Shown: piece after piece, positions 40,439-48,875 of the stretch
Layout: every line of letters starts with the position of its first letter
Numbering within the stretch: the first letter of the stretch is position 1
From: Bacteroidota bacterium
Lineage (GTDB): Bacteria > Bacteroidota > Bacteroidia > Chitinophagales > BACL12
Assembly (NCBI GenBank): GCA_016718035.1
Contig: JADKEK010000004.1
Location: 124,001-188,000 of the forward strand
Length of the DNA: 64,000 nt
Direction of reading: 5' to 3'
The notes under the pieces: generated by a model
The model's database searches: none
The model's input: only the letters and a program-made list of their open reading frames with translations
What the model was told of the DNA's origin: nothing
Position numbers and translations under genes: made by a program

Positions 40439-40446
40439 CAAAGATA
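40439..40446 (-). promoter_or_regulatory. -7 box for the DUF6660-like gene, leaderless
   Basis: TATCTTTG on the minus strand, a perfect TAnnTTTG match ending four bases before the ATG at 40434. It supports the internal start and predicts transcription starting at or next to the start codon. Confidence 0.5.
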
Positions 40447-40612
40447 GTAAAAGAATGGGATATTCTCTCTTTTGCAGACTTTGGATGTGCGACTTGTGTG
40501 ACTTGCAAAGGTGTGCAATGCCTATGGGTTAAAAATTGAATTATAAAAATGCGATCGGGAAAAATGAAAAATAATGAAGCGTTCGCATGTTGTCTGCCAA
40601 TTGTTGCTGGGC

Positions 40613-42528
40613 TCATACATTAATTTTTTGAATCCTCACAGCATTTAAAATGGCTAATAAAGCCACTCCAACATCAGCAATAACCGCTTCCCATAGAGTG
40701 GCCAAGCCACCGGCACCCAGAATCAAAACAAATACTTTAACAATCATGGCCAGAATAATATTTTGCCAGACAATATTCCTGGTAATTTTCCCAATTTTAA
40801 TTGCCGAAACAATTTTAGTGGGCTGGTCGTTTTGAATAACAATATCTGCTGTTTCAATTGTGGCGTCGCTGCCTAAACCACCCATAGCCATTCCTGCATC
40901 AGCAAGTGCAACAACAGGAGCATCATTAATTCCATCACCAACAAAAGCAATATGTTTTCCGGCATTTTTAAGTGCATGTACTTTTTCCACCTTGCCTTCC
41001 GGTAAAAGATCTCCGTAGGCTTCATCTATTCCAATATTTTTAGCTACGTAGTCAACTACTGATTGTTTATCGCCGGAAAGCATAACCGTTTTAATGTTTA
41101 ATGCATGCATTTCTTTAATTGCGTTTATTGAATCCTCTTTAATTTCATCTGCAATGGTTACATAACCTGAGTAAATTCCATTAATGGCAACCACTACTAT
41201 CGTATCAACAATTTTTTCAATTTCTTCGCGATCAGAAATATTAAACTTTTTCAATAATTTAAGATTGCCTGCTAAAATTTTTTTGCCTTCAATAATACCT
41301 TTCAATCCATGCACTGAAATTTCTTCAACATCCATTGATTTTAAAGAACCGATTTTATCACCTGCATATTCTATAATTGCCTGACCAACCGGATGGGTTG
41401 AATTTTTTTCCAGAGTTGCCGCAAGTTGAATTAATTCTGTTTCATCTATTTTCTCAGCCACAACTTTCTGCACCTTGAATACACCTTTTGTAAGTGTTCC
41501 TGTTTTATCCATTACAATGGTGTCGATCTTCGTCATTACATCAAGGAAATTTCCTCCTTTAAATAAGATCCCATTTCTTGATGCAAGTCCTATTCCCCCG
41601 AAATAACCTAATGGAATTGAAACTACCAATGCGCATGGGCAACTAATAACCAAAAAACAAGTGCCCTGTAAAACCAGATATTAAAAACATAATCTTCAAT
41701 AAAAAAATAAGGGAAAAAACAGACTGCTACTGCTAAAAAAAATACAATTGGTGTATATATTTTAGCAAACTGGGAAATAAATAATTGTGTTTGTGATTTT
41801 CTTGCAGTGGCATCCTGCACCATTTCCAATATCTTGCTTAGCTTACTATCTTTAAATAAGGCATTTATTTTTATTTCGGCAACAGTATTCAAATTTATCA
41901 TCCCTGCAAATACTTTATCACCTTTATATTTTGTATCGGGTTTACTTTCGCCGGTTAAAGCAGCGGTATTAAACGAAGCATTCTCTGATATTAATTCACC
42001 ATCCAAAGCCACTTTTTCGCCAGGTTTAACCTGAATAATTTCTCCCAATTCTGCTTTGGCCGGATCAATAACTTCAGTTTCTCCATTCCTTATAATGGTT
42101 ACTTCATTAGGGCGGATATCGAGCAAGGCTTTAATGCTTCTTTTAGCACGGTTTACAGCAGCATCCTGAAACCATTCCCCTATTTGATAAAACACCATTA
42201 CTGCAACTCCTTCTTCATACTCACCTATAATAAATGCACCGATAGTGGCTACACTCATTAAAACAAATTCATTAAATATATCTCCCCGAATGGATTTTCT
42301 AAATGCGAGGTTTAATATTTTTCTTCCGGCAAGAAGATATGCGGTCGCATTAATTATTAATTCATAGATATTTGGTATTTCTAACTTGAAAGCATATTCT
42401 GCTACCAGTATTATTACAAGAATTATAAAAGCAGCGATAAGGTCCAGATGTGATTTCCAACCTGTTTTATCTTCTACTTCATGATTTTGTTCATCACCTT
42501 TAGAATGAACATTTGAACTCCTTCTCAT
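40613..42528 (-). pseudogene. P1B-2 (Zn/Cd/Pb) translocating ATPase, frameshifted
   Basis: The N-terminal frame (301 residues, stop at 41623) has the first membrane segments and the actuator motif TGES. The C-terminal frame (from 41653) starts VISCPCALVVSIPLGYFGG and carries DKTGTLTKG, STHPVG and GDGINDAPV. NIILAMIVK plus ADVGV near the end give the Asn-x7-Lys and Asp-x-Gly signature of P1B-2 exporters for Zn, Cd and Pb. One missing base in the six-A run (plus strand) at 41652-41657 breaks the frame exactly before the ion-binding CPC. No HMA domain. Probably functional if the indel is a sequence error. Confidence 0.88.
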
Positions 42529-42568
42529 TTTATCTTTTTTAATCAGCGATCAAATAAATATTAATAAC

Positions 42569-42733
42569 TTAATGTGCGTGCGCTTCGCCCTCATTGCTTA
42601 ATGACCCCAATAAATAAAATGCACCGTTAATGACTATTTTTCTCCTTCCATATAATTCCCAGTGGAGTAATTTCGATATCGCCAGGTCAAACAGGTTTTT
42701 TTGATCTGAGCTTGTAAAAAAATTAGTTGGCAT
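42569..42733 (-). CDS. Small ORF, 54 residues, His-ended
   Basis: MPTNFFTSSDQKNLFDLAIS to the end EGEAHAH. Lies 40 bases upstream of the ATPase start in the same direction, so it is probably in that operon. The composition is protein-like. The HAH end might bind metal, but there is no recognised family. Confidence 0.45.
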   Translation of the reverse strand: MPTNFFTSSDQKNLFDLAISKLLHWELYGRRKIVINGAFYLLGSLSNEGEAHAH

Positions 42734-43184
42734 TTATCTCTATACGGGTACGATGTCAGACTTACCCCCCTATCTGATAATCAGTGACTCCAAATTGAAA
42801 CTGATTTTTTCAGACCGGGTGGGTCGATTATTGAAAAAATTTCGATTCTTTTTTAATACTTCAATCTCCTTTAGTATCTTAAAAAATCTTAAATAAAGCG
42901 TTACGTCTTTATGGGGTTTTCCATACTTAGCTTCGCTATATTGTACTTTCCTATTTTAAATACTTTTAAAGAAACAAATCTAATGGTTCACTTCCAGTTT
43001 TTCTTCAGATTTCCCTTCGTTGGCGTAATCAGATTGAAATAGTCGTGGTGAATGTCAGTAAAAACTCAAAATTTTTTATTCAACTTTGTTTCTGGGCTTA
43101 AACGTAAACATGGTCACCCTTAGTATATCGAGGTTTTCACCATAGGGTAAAATGCTGATCAATTTTTGAAAATACATTTGTTTT
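42734..43184. other. 451-base stretch without a supported gene
   Basis: AT-rich sequence between the metal block and the last gene of island A. Only short frames are present. No tRNA, terminator or repeat stands out. Confidence 0.5.
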
Positions 43185-43760
43185 ATGAAACAATTAACTA
43201 AAATCCAAAAGACTGAAACCCGCTTCAGAAGAACTATTAAGCAGGAATATAAGCCTAAAGACTCTCCAAGGCTTAAACAACTGTATGTAAACAAATATCT
43301 TTCAATTAGCGCCCAGTATGTAATTCGTTGGCAGGATATGTTTAAGGTTGGATATTCCACCTGCCCCGGTATGTTCCTTCATGCGGTCGCTATGCCTGAG
43401 TTTATCAAGGCAAAAGGAATTAGTCGCTGGCCCCTTCTCACCCTAACCGCCTTCAATATAGCCCAACTTCACTTACACAAGCCTTATCCTGACATTCTAG
43501 ACATCGCCCAGCTTCTAAATGCAGATATAAAAGTGATCAGGGCTGCATTCAAATGGTGCCTCTTTAGAAACTTCATCATGAAAGTAAATCAAGGCTACAG
43601 GGGAAGAAGGTCAGACGGAACCTTTGGATCTCAACACTATTACCTTACGTTGATGGGTCAGGAAATTCTAAATGAATACTTCCACCACTGCCATCAATAT
43701 TATGATGAGGTAACTGATAAGCTACGAAATCCTGAAATGAAAAAGTACTTAAATTATTAG
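43185..43760 (+). CDS. Hypothetical protein at the right end of island A
   Basis: 191 residues. After a basic N-terminus (RFRRTIKQEYKPKDSPRLKQ), the middle part PYPDILDIAQLLNADIKVIRAAFKWCLFRNFIMKVNQGYRG looks like a winged helix, and GTFGSQHYYLTLMGQEIL like its wing and last helix. Probably DNA-binding, perhaps a regulator of the element. It ends 15 bases before the right bipartite repeat. Confidence 0.6.
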   Translation: MKQLTKIQKTETRFRRTIKQEYKPKDSPRLKQLYVNKYLSISAQYVIRWQDMFKVGYSTCPGMFLHAVAMPEFIKAKGISRWPLLTLTAFNIAQLHLHKPYPDILDIAQLLNADIKVIRAAFKWCLFRNFIMKVNQGYRGRRSDGTFGSQHYYLTLMGQEILNEYFHHCHQYYDEVTDKLRNPEMKKYLNY

Positions 43761-43774
43761 AATTTAACCCCAAC

Positions 43775-43795
43775 TGTCCCCCTCAGTGTCCCCCA
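43775..43795 (+). repeat. Right bipartite repeat TGTCCCCC-N4-TGTCCCCC
   Basis: Same layout as at 29009-29029, with spacer TCAG instead of AGAG and the same trailing A. Same orientation as the left copy. It lies 57 bases inside the tRNA-Phe fragment. Confidence 0.65.
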
Positions 43796-43803
43796 GGCCT
43801 AAA

Positions 43804-43838
43804 AAAAGCCCAATAAACTCAATGTTTACTGGGCTTTT
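43804..43838 (+). terminator. Terminator before the tRNA-Phe fragment
   Basis: AAAAGCCCAATAAAC (43804-43818) pairs with GTTTACTGGGCTTTT (43824-43838) with one mismatch and a 5-nt loop; A and T runs flank it. On the minus strand it would terminate the tRNA transcript, on the plus strand the preceding gene. Confidence 0.8.
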
Positions 43839-43851
43839 ATACGTTTCTATG

Positions 43852-43899
43852 TGGTGTGGGGCGGGATCGAACCGCCGACACAAGGATTTTCAGTCCTTG
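43852..43899 (-). other. 3' fragment of tRNA-Phe (attachment site)
   Basis: Read on the minus strand it gives an anticodon arm AAGGA-CTGAAAA-TCCTT with anticodon GAA (Phe), a 5-nt variable loop, T arm GGCGG-TTCGATC-CCGCC, acceptor strand CCACACC and A. The 5' half of the tRNA is absent; the sequence changes to element DNA right after the anticodon stem. This is the scar expected at one end of an element integrated into a tRNA gene; the complete tRNA should lie at the far right end, outside the window. Confidence 0.85.
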
Positions 43900-43997
43900 T
43901 TTTTATGTATTGATATGGCTTGATATGACTTGAAAATATTGATTTTATTGAATAGTAGGAAAAATAATTTCATAAAAATACATAATAAACCGCAAAA

Positions 43998-44034
43998 TGT
44001 TGTAGTATTGTTGTAGTAAATAATTCTACAACAA
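43998..44034 (+). repeat. Tandem and inverted TGTTGTAGTA sites before int of element B
   Basis: TGTTGTAGTA occurs at 43998-44007 and 44009-44018 (11-base period). TTGTTGTAG (44008-44016) and CTACAACAA (44026-44034) form a perfect dyad with a 9-base spacer that ends on the start codon. These look like arm-type or repressor sites for the adjacent integrase. Confidence 0.55.
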
Positions 44035-45251
44035 TGGCCAATGTAAAACTCGTTTTACGCAAGGAAACAAAGAAGGACGGGACTTCCCCACTTGCTATAA
44101 GAATTACAAAGGATAGGAAGTCTTCATATATTTATTTAGAATATAGTATCAAAGAAGACGACTGGGACGTAAAAAATCAAAGGGTAAAGAAGAGTCATCC
44201 GAACTCAACTCGGCTTAATAATTATCTGGCAACAAAAGTTGCAGAGGCACTAAATCGGTCTTTGGAAATTGAAACAGAGCGAAAGGATGTTTCTTCCAAG
44301 ACTGTTCGCCAAAAAATAAAGCCTAATGGTGGTGCTACTTTTTTTGCACAAGCGGATTTATATATTCAAAATCTTGAAAAGGATGGAAAATACAACAGGT
44401 ATACTGCGGATAAACCTCGCGTTAAACATTTCAAGGAATTCCTTAAAGGAGAGAATATTGCATTTACTGATATCACCATACCGCTATTGGAAAGATTTAA
44501 AGGATATATAAAAACAGAATTAAAACTAAGTGAGCGAAGCGCTATTAATCACCTCGTAGTAATACGGTCAGTATTTAGTCAGGCAATAAAAAGTGAAATC
44601 GTAGATAGAAAATATTATCCCTTCGGAGCCGGTAAAATAAGTATAAAATTTCCGGACTCTTTGAAAATTGGCCTCACGCCTGAGGAAGTTAATGCTATTG
44701 AAACAATTGAGTTACCTACCGGTTCTTTTGAGAACCATTGTAGGAATCTATGGCTATTTTCGTTTTATTTCGCTGGAATGCGAATTTCTGATGTATTTAG
44801 GATTAAATGGAGTGATATTCAAAACGGTAGGTTGTTTTACTCAATGGGTAAAAATGAGAAAGGCGGAAGTTTAAAAATACCTGAAAAAGCGCTTAAAATT
44901 ATAGAACAATACAAAGGTGACAGGCAAGGTGTTGAAGATTACATCTTTCCAGAACTAAAAACTCTAACCGACAAACAGGATAAATTCATAGAACAAAGGC
45001 GTATAATGAATATGACCAGCAGGGTGGATAAGACACTACAAAATGTAATTGCAAATCAAGCAGGAATTACCAAGCGATTAACAATGCATATAGCAAGACA
45101 TACATTTGGAAACATATCAGGGGATAGGATACCTATTCAAATGCTTCAAAAGCTTTATAGACACTCGTCAGTTACTACAACAATTGGCTATCAGGCTAAC
45201 TTTGTTAACAAGGATGCTGATGATGCTTTAGATGCTGTATTGAATATTTAA
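44034..45251 (+). CDS. Tyrosine-type integrase of element B
   Basis: 405 residues. N-terminal arm-binding domain (NVKLVLRKETKKDGTSPLAI), SAM-like core-binding domain (about 100-205), catalytic domain with Arg near 250 (FYFAGMRISD), HIARHTFG near 352, LYRHSS and Tyr near 385 (TIGYQ). It lies immediately inside the tRNA-Phe fragment and presumably drives integration there. The family matches the island A integrase in architecture but the sequences differ strongly. Confidence 0.93.
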   Translation: MANVKLVLRKETKKDGTSPLAIRITKDRKSSYIYLEYSIKEDDWDVKNQRVKKSHPNSTRLNNYLATKVAEALNRSLEIETERKDVSSKTVRQKIKPNGGATFFAQADLYIQNLEKDGKYNRYTADKPRVKHFKEFLKGENIAFTDITIPLLERFKGYIKTELKLSERSAINHLVVIRSVFSQAIKSEIVDRKYYPFGAGKISIKFPDSLKIGLTPEEVNAIETIELPTGSFENHCRNLWLFSFYFAGMRISDVFRIKWSDIQNGRLFYSMGKNEKGGSLKIPEKALKIIEQYKGDRQGVEDYIFPELKTLTDKQDKFIEQRRIMNMTSRVDKTLQNVIANQAGITKRLTMHIARHTFGNISGDRIPIQMLQKLYRHSSVTTTIGYQANFVNKDADDALDAVLNI

Positions 45252-45338
45252 CATTTTAATAACTCTTTTGAATTTGGTAGTTTCAAAATAAATATTTAGA
45301 CTTGTAATAAGATTTTGTTATTTCTTAAAATTATTCGC

Positions 45339-45587
45339 ATGGAAAGAAATGAAATTTCTACTATTGTAAAAGAGGTTATTGCTCAAAATAGCCGTCATAG
45401 TGTTTCTGAGGTTACATTTTCAAGCCCCTTAGACAAATATATTTCTTCATTTATGAAGGACAGGCTTGCAAGTAAACTAAAAAATCGATTTACCAAAGTG
45501 CAACTAACTGACCTCAAAAATCAGTTGTATGATTCAATAAAAAAGGTTTCCCAACTAATTGATTATATTGAGAAGGTTTATAAATAA
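45339..45587 (+). CDS. Small coiled-coil hypothetical protein
   Basis: 82 residues from the ATG at 45339 (MERNEISTIVKEVIAQN). Helical throughout, with LKNRFTKVQLTDLKNQLYDSI likely a coiled coil. Six bases before the next gene, so probably the same operon. Not recognised. Confidence 0.6.
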   Translation: MERNEISTIVKEVIAQNSRHSVSEVTFSSPLDKYISSFMKDRLASKLKNRFTKVQLTDLKNQLYDSIKKVSQLIDYIEKVYK

Positions 45588-45593
45588 AATTCG

Positions 45594-46442
45594 ATGAAGA
45601 TTTCAATTTTGATATTGCTTCTTTCTATAGTCACAAGCTCAAATGCACAGGAACGAATATTCTCAATTGGTTACACCTATAATTTGATAAATTCTGACTC
45701 GACAAATTTTAATTTAAATTTAGATTTCAATAGAAATCCATCATCCTCAGAAAAGACAGGGGGATACTATTTTGTTAGTGATAAATTTACTCCCAATTTG
45801 GATTATTATGTAAAACCCACCATTGATATGAATATTGGCACTGGGACTTCAATAACTCCAAATAATATTTCATTAGCGATTCCGTGCGGTTTAAATTACA
45901 ATCCCGATAATCTACTTATCTCAGTATATTTCGAAGGTACTCCAGAATTAGTATCAGAGAAAACACTAACAAACTACCTTGCTTACTTATCAAATTCCGT
46001 ATATTTAAAATATGAGTTTGGGAATGCACAAAATATTTTTCAAGTCCAACCTGGGATATCTATTTCAAATGGGGTTAGAGAATATTCATCAAATGAACTT
46101 ACTTCAAACTTCTATGGACGCCTGACAACTCCACTATATTTTGGATTTATTCATGTTGACTCTACAGATGTAAAAATAAAAAGTGACCAAATTGAGGAAA
46201 AAAAGGAAAGAATTGGCTATAGAAAAATAGTTTGGGCAACAAGTTTTAAATATAGTCATATTTATTCAGACAATCCCACAATTACCTTAGAGGATAATTA
46301 TATTTATATAAATTCAAAATTCGATTATTTCCTTATACCAAGGCTTGCAATAGGAGTTGTATATAACTATGGCAATGAAGAGCCTTTGTTTAAAAATGTT
46401 CACTCATTATCTTTAAACCTTACACTTGCAAGATTTTATTAA
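45594..46442 (+). CDS. Putative outer-membrane beta-barrel protein
   Basis: 282 residues with a signal peptide (MKISILILLLSIVTSSNAQ). The rest has alternating amphipathic strands with aromatic ends (FSIGYTYNLINSDSTNFNLN, LYFGFIHVDST, LAIGVVYNYGNE) and the C-terminal SLSLNLTLARFY ends in an aromatic residue, as outer-membrane barrels do. Its stop overlaps the next start by one base (TAATG). Probably forms an envelope module with that membrane protein. Confidence 0.65.
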   Translation: MKISILILLLSIVTSSNAQERIFSIGYTYNLINSDSTNFNLNLDFNRNPSSSEKTGGYYFVSDKFTPNLDYYVKPTIDMNIGTGTSITPNNISLAIPCGLNYNPDNLLISVYFEGTPELVSEKTLTNYLAYLSNSVYLKYEFGNAQNIFQVQPGISISNGVREYSSNELTSNFYGRLTTPLYFGFIHVDSTDVKIKSDQIEEKKERIGYRKIVWATSFKYSHIYSDNPTITLEDNYIYINSKFDYFLIPRLAIGVVYNYGNEEPLFKNVHSLSLNLTLARFY

Positions 46443-47614
46443 TGCTTACATTTTTAAAAGATAAAACTTTTTTAACCATCTTACTTTCTGCTCTTGGATT
46501 TATTATTGCGGTTAAGGTAATGTTTTATAACAAACCGAAAGAGAGCCATCAAGATTATGCATTCAGTAAGCTAACCGACACTCCTTTAACTATCCTGGAC
46601 TCAATAATCTGCTCAAATCTAAATTCTAAATTGAAAATAGAAGTAGCAAATAGGTGTGACAGCGTTGATCCAAGTTGTGACACTATAATTGGATGTGGCG
46701 GGTATTCTAAAAATTTAATCACCTCAACCTTGCCTAAGAAACAGAGTTCGCAAATTGAGTTTTTTGTTAGTTATCCTGGTTTTGGGGTTTGGTTAATATT
46801 AATGTTAATTCAAATAACCCTTTGGTTTTCATTAATAATTCCAGTAATATATTTAATCTATTCTTATAAATCAAATGATATTAGAAAGTCGCTTTCAATC
46901 AAAGGGAACAAAATTATTTTCAACTTTATATTGGCTTTAGGGGCAATGGGTTCTATGGTTTATGCTTACTACGAAAACATTTACGATAGTGAAATAATTC
47001 CGCATAGGATTTTTCCTTTAGCATTTAGTAAAGAAAAAATTCAATTGTTAACTATGATTGGTTATGGTGTCGCTACTTTATTATTCACTGCGTTGTTATG
47101 CACTGGGTCCTTATTACAAACAGAGGTCCGCAAAATTACTTCTGCAAATAATATTTCTGTGTCTAGCTTAAAGAATTTTATCAAAAATTATCAAAAGCTC
47201 AAGGGAGATTTTATTGCAATTTTATGTGCCTTAGGGTTTATGCTTAGTTTAATGACAATTTCCACTTCAGTTTGTTTTGATGCGACTAACAGGATAGTTG
47301 CTATGTTTTTTAATCTACCCGAAGGCCTTACAGTGACGCTTGCACCATTAGAATTGGCAGCAGCATATGGGCTACTTAATTCATTGTTTCTTGCAATTTT
47401 CTTTATACCAGTATACACCAAATTTTATTTGGAAGGGAAAAACATAAAGAATAAAATATTAAACACTGAGCAAATATCAGAAGACGAGAAAACCTCAATT
47501 GATTCTGAATTGTTAAGCAATAAAACGCATAGTTTCTTGAAAATATTTTTCTTGATAGTATCACCATTACTTTCAGGCGTTCTACCAGACATTTTTTCAG
47601 GTATTTTCTCATAA
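46442..47614 (+). CDS. Multi-pass membrane protein, unknown
   Basis: 390 residues with about seven hydrophobic segments (LTILLSALGFIIAVKVMFY, GVWLILMLIQITLWFSLIIP, IIFNFILALGAMGSMVYAYY and others). A four-Cys stretch between the first two segments (NRCDSVDPSCDTIIGCGG) probably faces the periplasm. Translationally coupled to the barrel protein. No transporter or enzyme signature recognised. Confidence 0.65.
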   Translation: MLTFLKDKTFLTILLSALGFIIAVKVMFYNKPKESHQDYAFSKLTDTPLTILDSIICSNLNSKLKIEVANRCDSVDPSCDTIIGCGGYSKNLITSTLPKKQSSQIEFFVSYPGFGVWLILMLIQITLWFSLIIPVIYLIYSYKSNDIRKSLSIKGNKIIFNFILALGAMGSMVYAYYENIYDSEIIPHRIFPLAFSKEKIQLLTMIGYGVATLLFTALLCTGSLLQTEVRKITSANNISVSSLKNFIKNYQKLKGDFIAILCALGFMLSLMTISTSVCFDATNRIVAMFFNLPEGLTVTLAPLELAAAYGLLNSLFLAIFFIPVYTKFYLEGKNIKNKILNTEQISEDEKTSIDSELLSNKTHSFLKIFFLIVSPLLSGVLPDIFSGIFS

Positions 47615-47650
47615 TTCTGAATGTCATTAGTTATATTAAACTAATCTTTA

Positions 47651-48256
47651 ATGCTTGAAAAAGACACCAAAGCAATTGAAAGAGCCCTACGAGGGCTGCC
47701 ACCCGGTCTATTATTACCTATAGGAGCCAGGGACGAGAGTTCAATAATAAAGTATGTTGGTTCAATAGAAAGAACATTAGTTCAAGGGGTTCCAAATAAA
47801 GCTTTTATTGTAAATGTAGAGCAACATGGAGAAATTAATAAAAAACTTGCCATATGGAAGCACCCGGAGTCATCAGCGCTGCATCAATGTTTACAGGTAT
47901 GGGTTCACGTTGATTATAAACAATACAGACAAGTTTATAATATGGCATTTCCAGAGGCAGACTTGTCCAATAAAGTTGTAGATCATATTTTAAACCGCAG
48001 AGTTGCCCGATTAAAAGGAATGACCTATATTAGACTTCTACCAATATCTAGAGCCGCGAATTCAAGCAGCGGTTCTGTTTCCGAACAGTACGGCTATAAA
48101 TATTTCATGTCAAAAGAGATGCAAGAAATATATAAAAATATTTATGTCCAGTATGCTGACTTAGCCGATATTGTGAAGATGTTAGATATTAAAGCAGGCG
48201 GCTCATTTCAAGAAGGTGTTAATGAGGCGCAAAAATACTTATTAGAGGATGAATAG
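47651..48256 (+). CDS. Cytoplasmic hypothetical protein
   Basis: 201 residues, no signal or membrane segment. Conserved-looking blocks are RALRGLPPGLLLPIGARDES, WVHVDYKQYRQVYNMAFPEA and VARLKGMTYIRLLPISRAAN. It begins 36 bases after the membrane protein and may belong to the same operon. I do not recognise the family. Confidence 0.6.
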   Translation: MLEKDTKAIERALRGLPPGLLLPIGARDESSIIKYVGSIERTLVQGVPNKAFIVNVEQHGEINKKLAIWKHPESSALHQCLQVWVHVDYKQYRQVYNMAFPEADLSNKVVDHILNRRVARLKGMTYIRLLPISRAANSSSGSVSEQYGYKYFMSKEMQEIYKNIYVQYADLADIVKMLDIKAGGSFQEGVNEAQKYLLEDE

Positions 48257-48337
48257 AAAGAGTAATTACTCACTCTTCACACTGATAAAATCCAGAACTG
48301 TAGTATATAGAATTGGAGGTGAGCGGAAATTAAGAAT

Positions 48338-48565
48338 TTAATTAATAATTTCTACCCTTGCGATATCGATATAAGCCTCATTAAATTTATTAGGTGAAGC
48401 AGAAGTAGCTAAATTTAAATAATCATCCTTTAATATTACCCTAAATTGACTATTATTATTTTCAATTGAGTCTAAACAAGCAATCGCATCAACCGGTAGA
48501 AGTCGTTTAAACATAGTGCCTGAATCCCTAATAAAAGACACTTCTATGAATTTGAGTTTTTCCAT
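48338..48565 (-). CDS. Small hypothetical protein
   Basis: 75 residues from the ATG at 48565 (MEKLKFIEVSFIRDSG). The alternative TTG start at 48586 overlaps the promoter box TATCTTTG (48584-48591, minus strand), so the ATG is preferred. Mostly beta strands; ends AYIDIARVEIIN. Alone on its strand. Confidence 0.55.
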   Translation of the reverse strand: MEKLKFIEVSFIRDSGTMFKRLLPVDAIACLDSIENNNSQFRVILKDDYLNLATSASPNKFNEAYIDIARVEIIN

Positions 48566-48812
48566 AAAATTATTATTTTTTGTCAAAGATAATAAATCTT
48601 TTCATCTGTTTTTTGCATATGATATAATTGTCAATGTATTGCATATTTCTAATACTATTTAATACCTTGTAAACCAGCTTCAACCTCTCTTAGGGTTTAC
48701 ACTAAATTTAAAAAAGATAATTATATTTTGAAAATACGTCAATTTGATTAACGGTTTTCCGTGAATCTATTGCTTTAAATATAATTCACTACCTACTGTC
48801 TGCTTGATTTTT

Positions 48813-48820
48813 TAAATTTG
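48813..48820 (+). promoter_or_regulatory. -7 box for the glycosidase-like gene
   Basis: TAAATTTG, a perfect TAnnTTTG match 55 bases before the ATG at 48876. The upstream 200 bases hold no gene. Confidence 0.4.
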
Positions 48821-48875
48821 AGAAATGTTAAAGCCTAAATCTGAATCAATCGTTTTCTTCACTTAAATTTCCACA

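Larger units (their letters stand above)
28877..43868. mobile_element. Genomic island A: integrase, regulators and divalent-metal efflux cargo
   Basis: About 15 kb bounded by the core TGGTGTGGGGCG (28877 and 43852) and by matching bipartite TGTCCCCC repeats just inside each end. It holds a tyrosine integrase, an RteC-like protein and two excisionase-like proteins at the left, gene remnants in the middle, a complete Zn/Cd-type efflux block, and an unknown protein at the right. No relaxase or conjugation genes are visible, so if it moves it must be by mobilisation or as a passive island. Confidence 0.65.

Noticed and set aside
43076..43360. 94-codon minus-strand frame overlapping the gene at 43185
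   Set aside because: It is mostly antisense to a better coding frame and has no recognisable domain.
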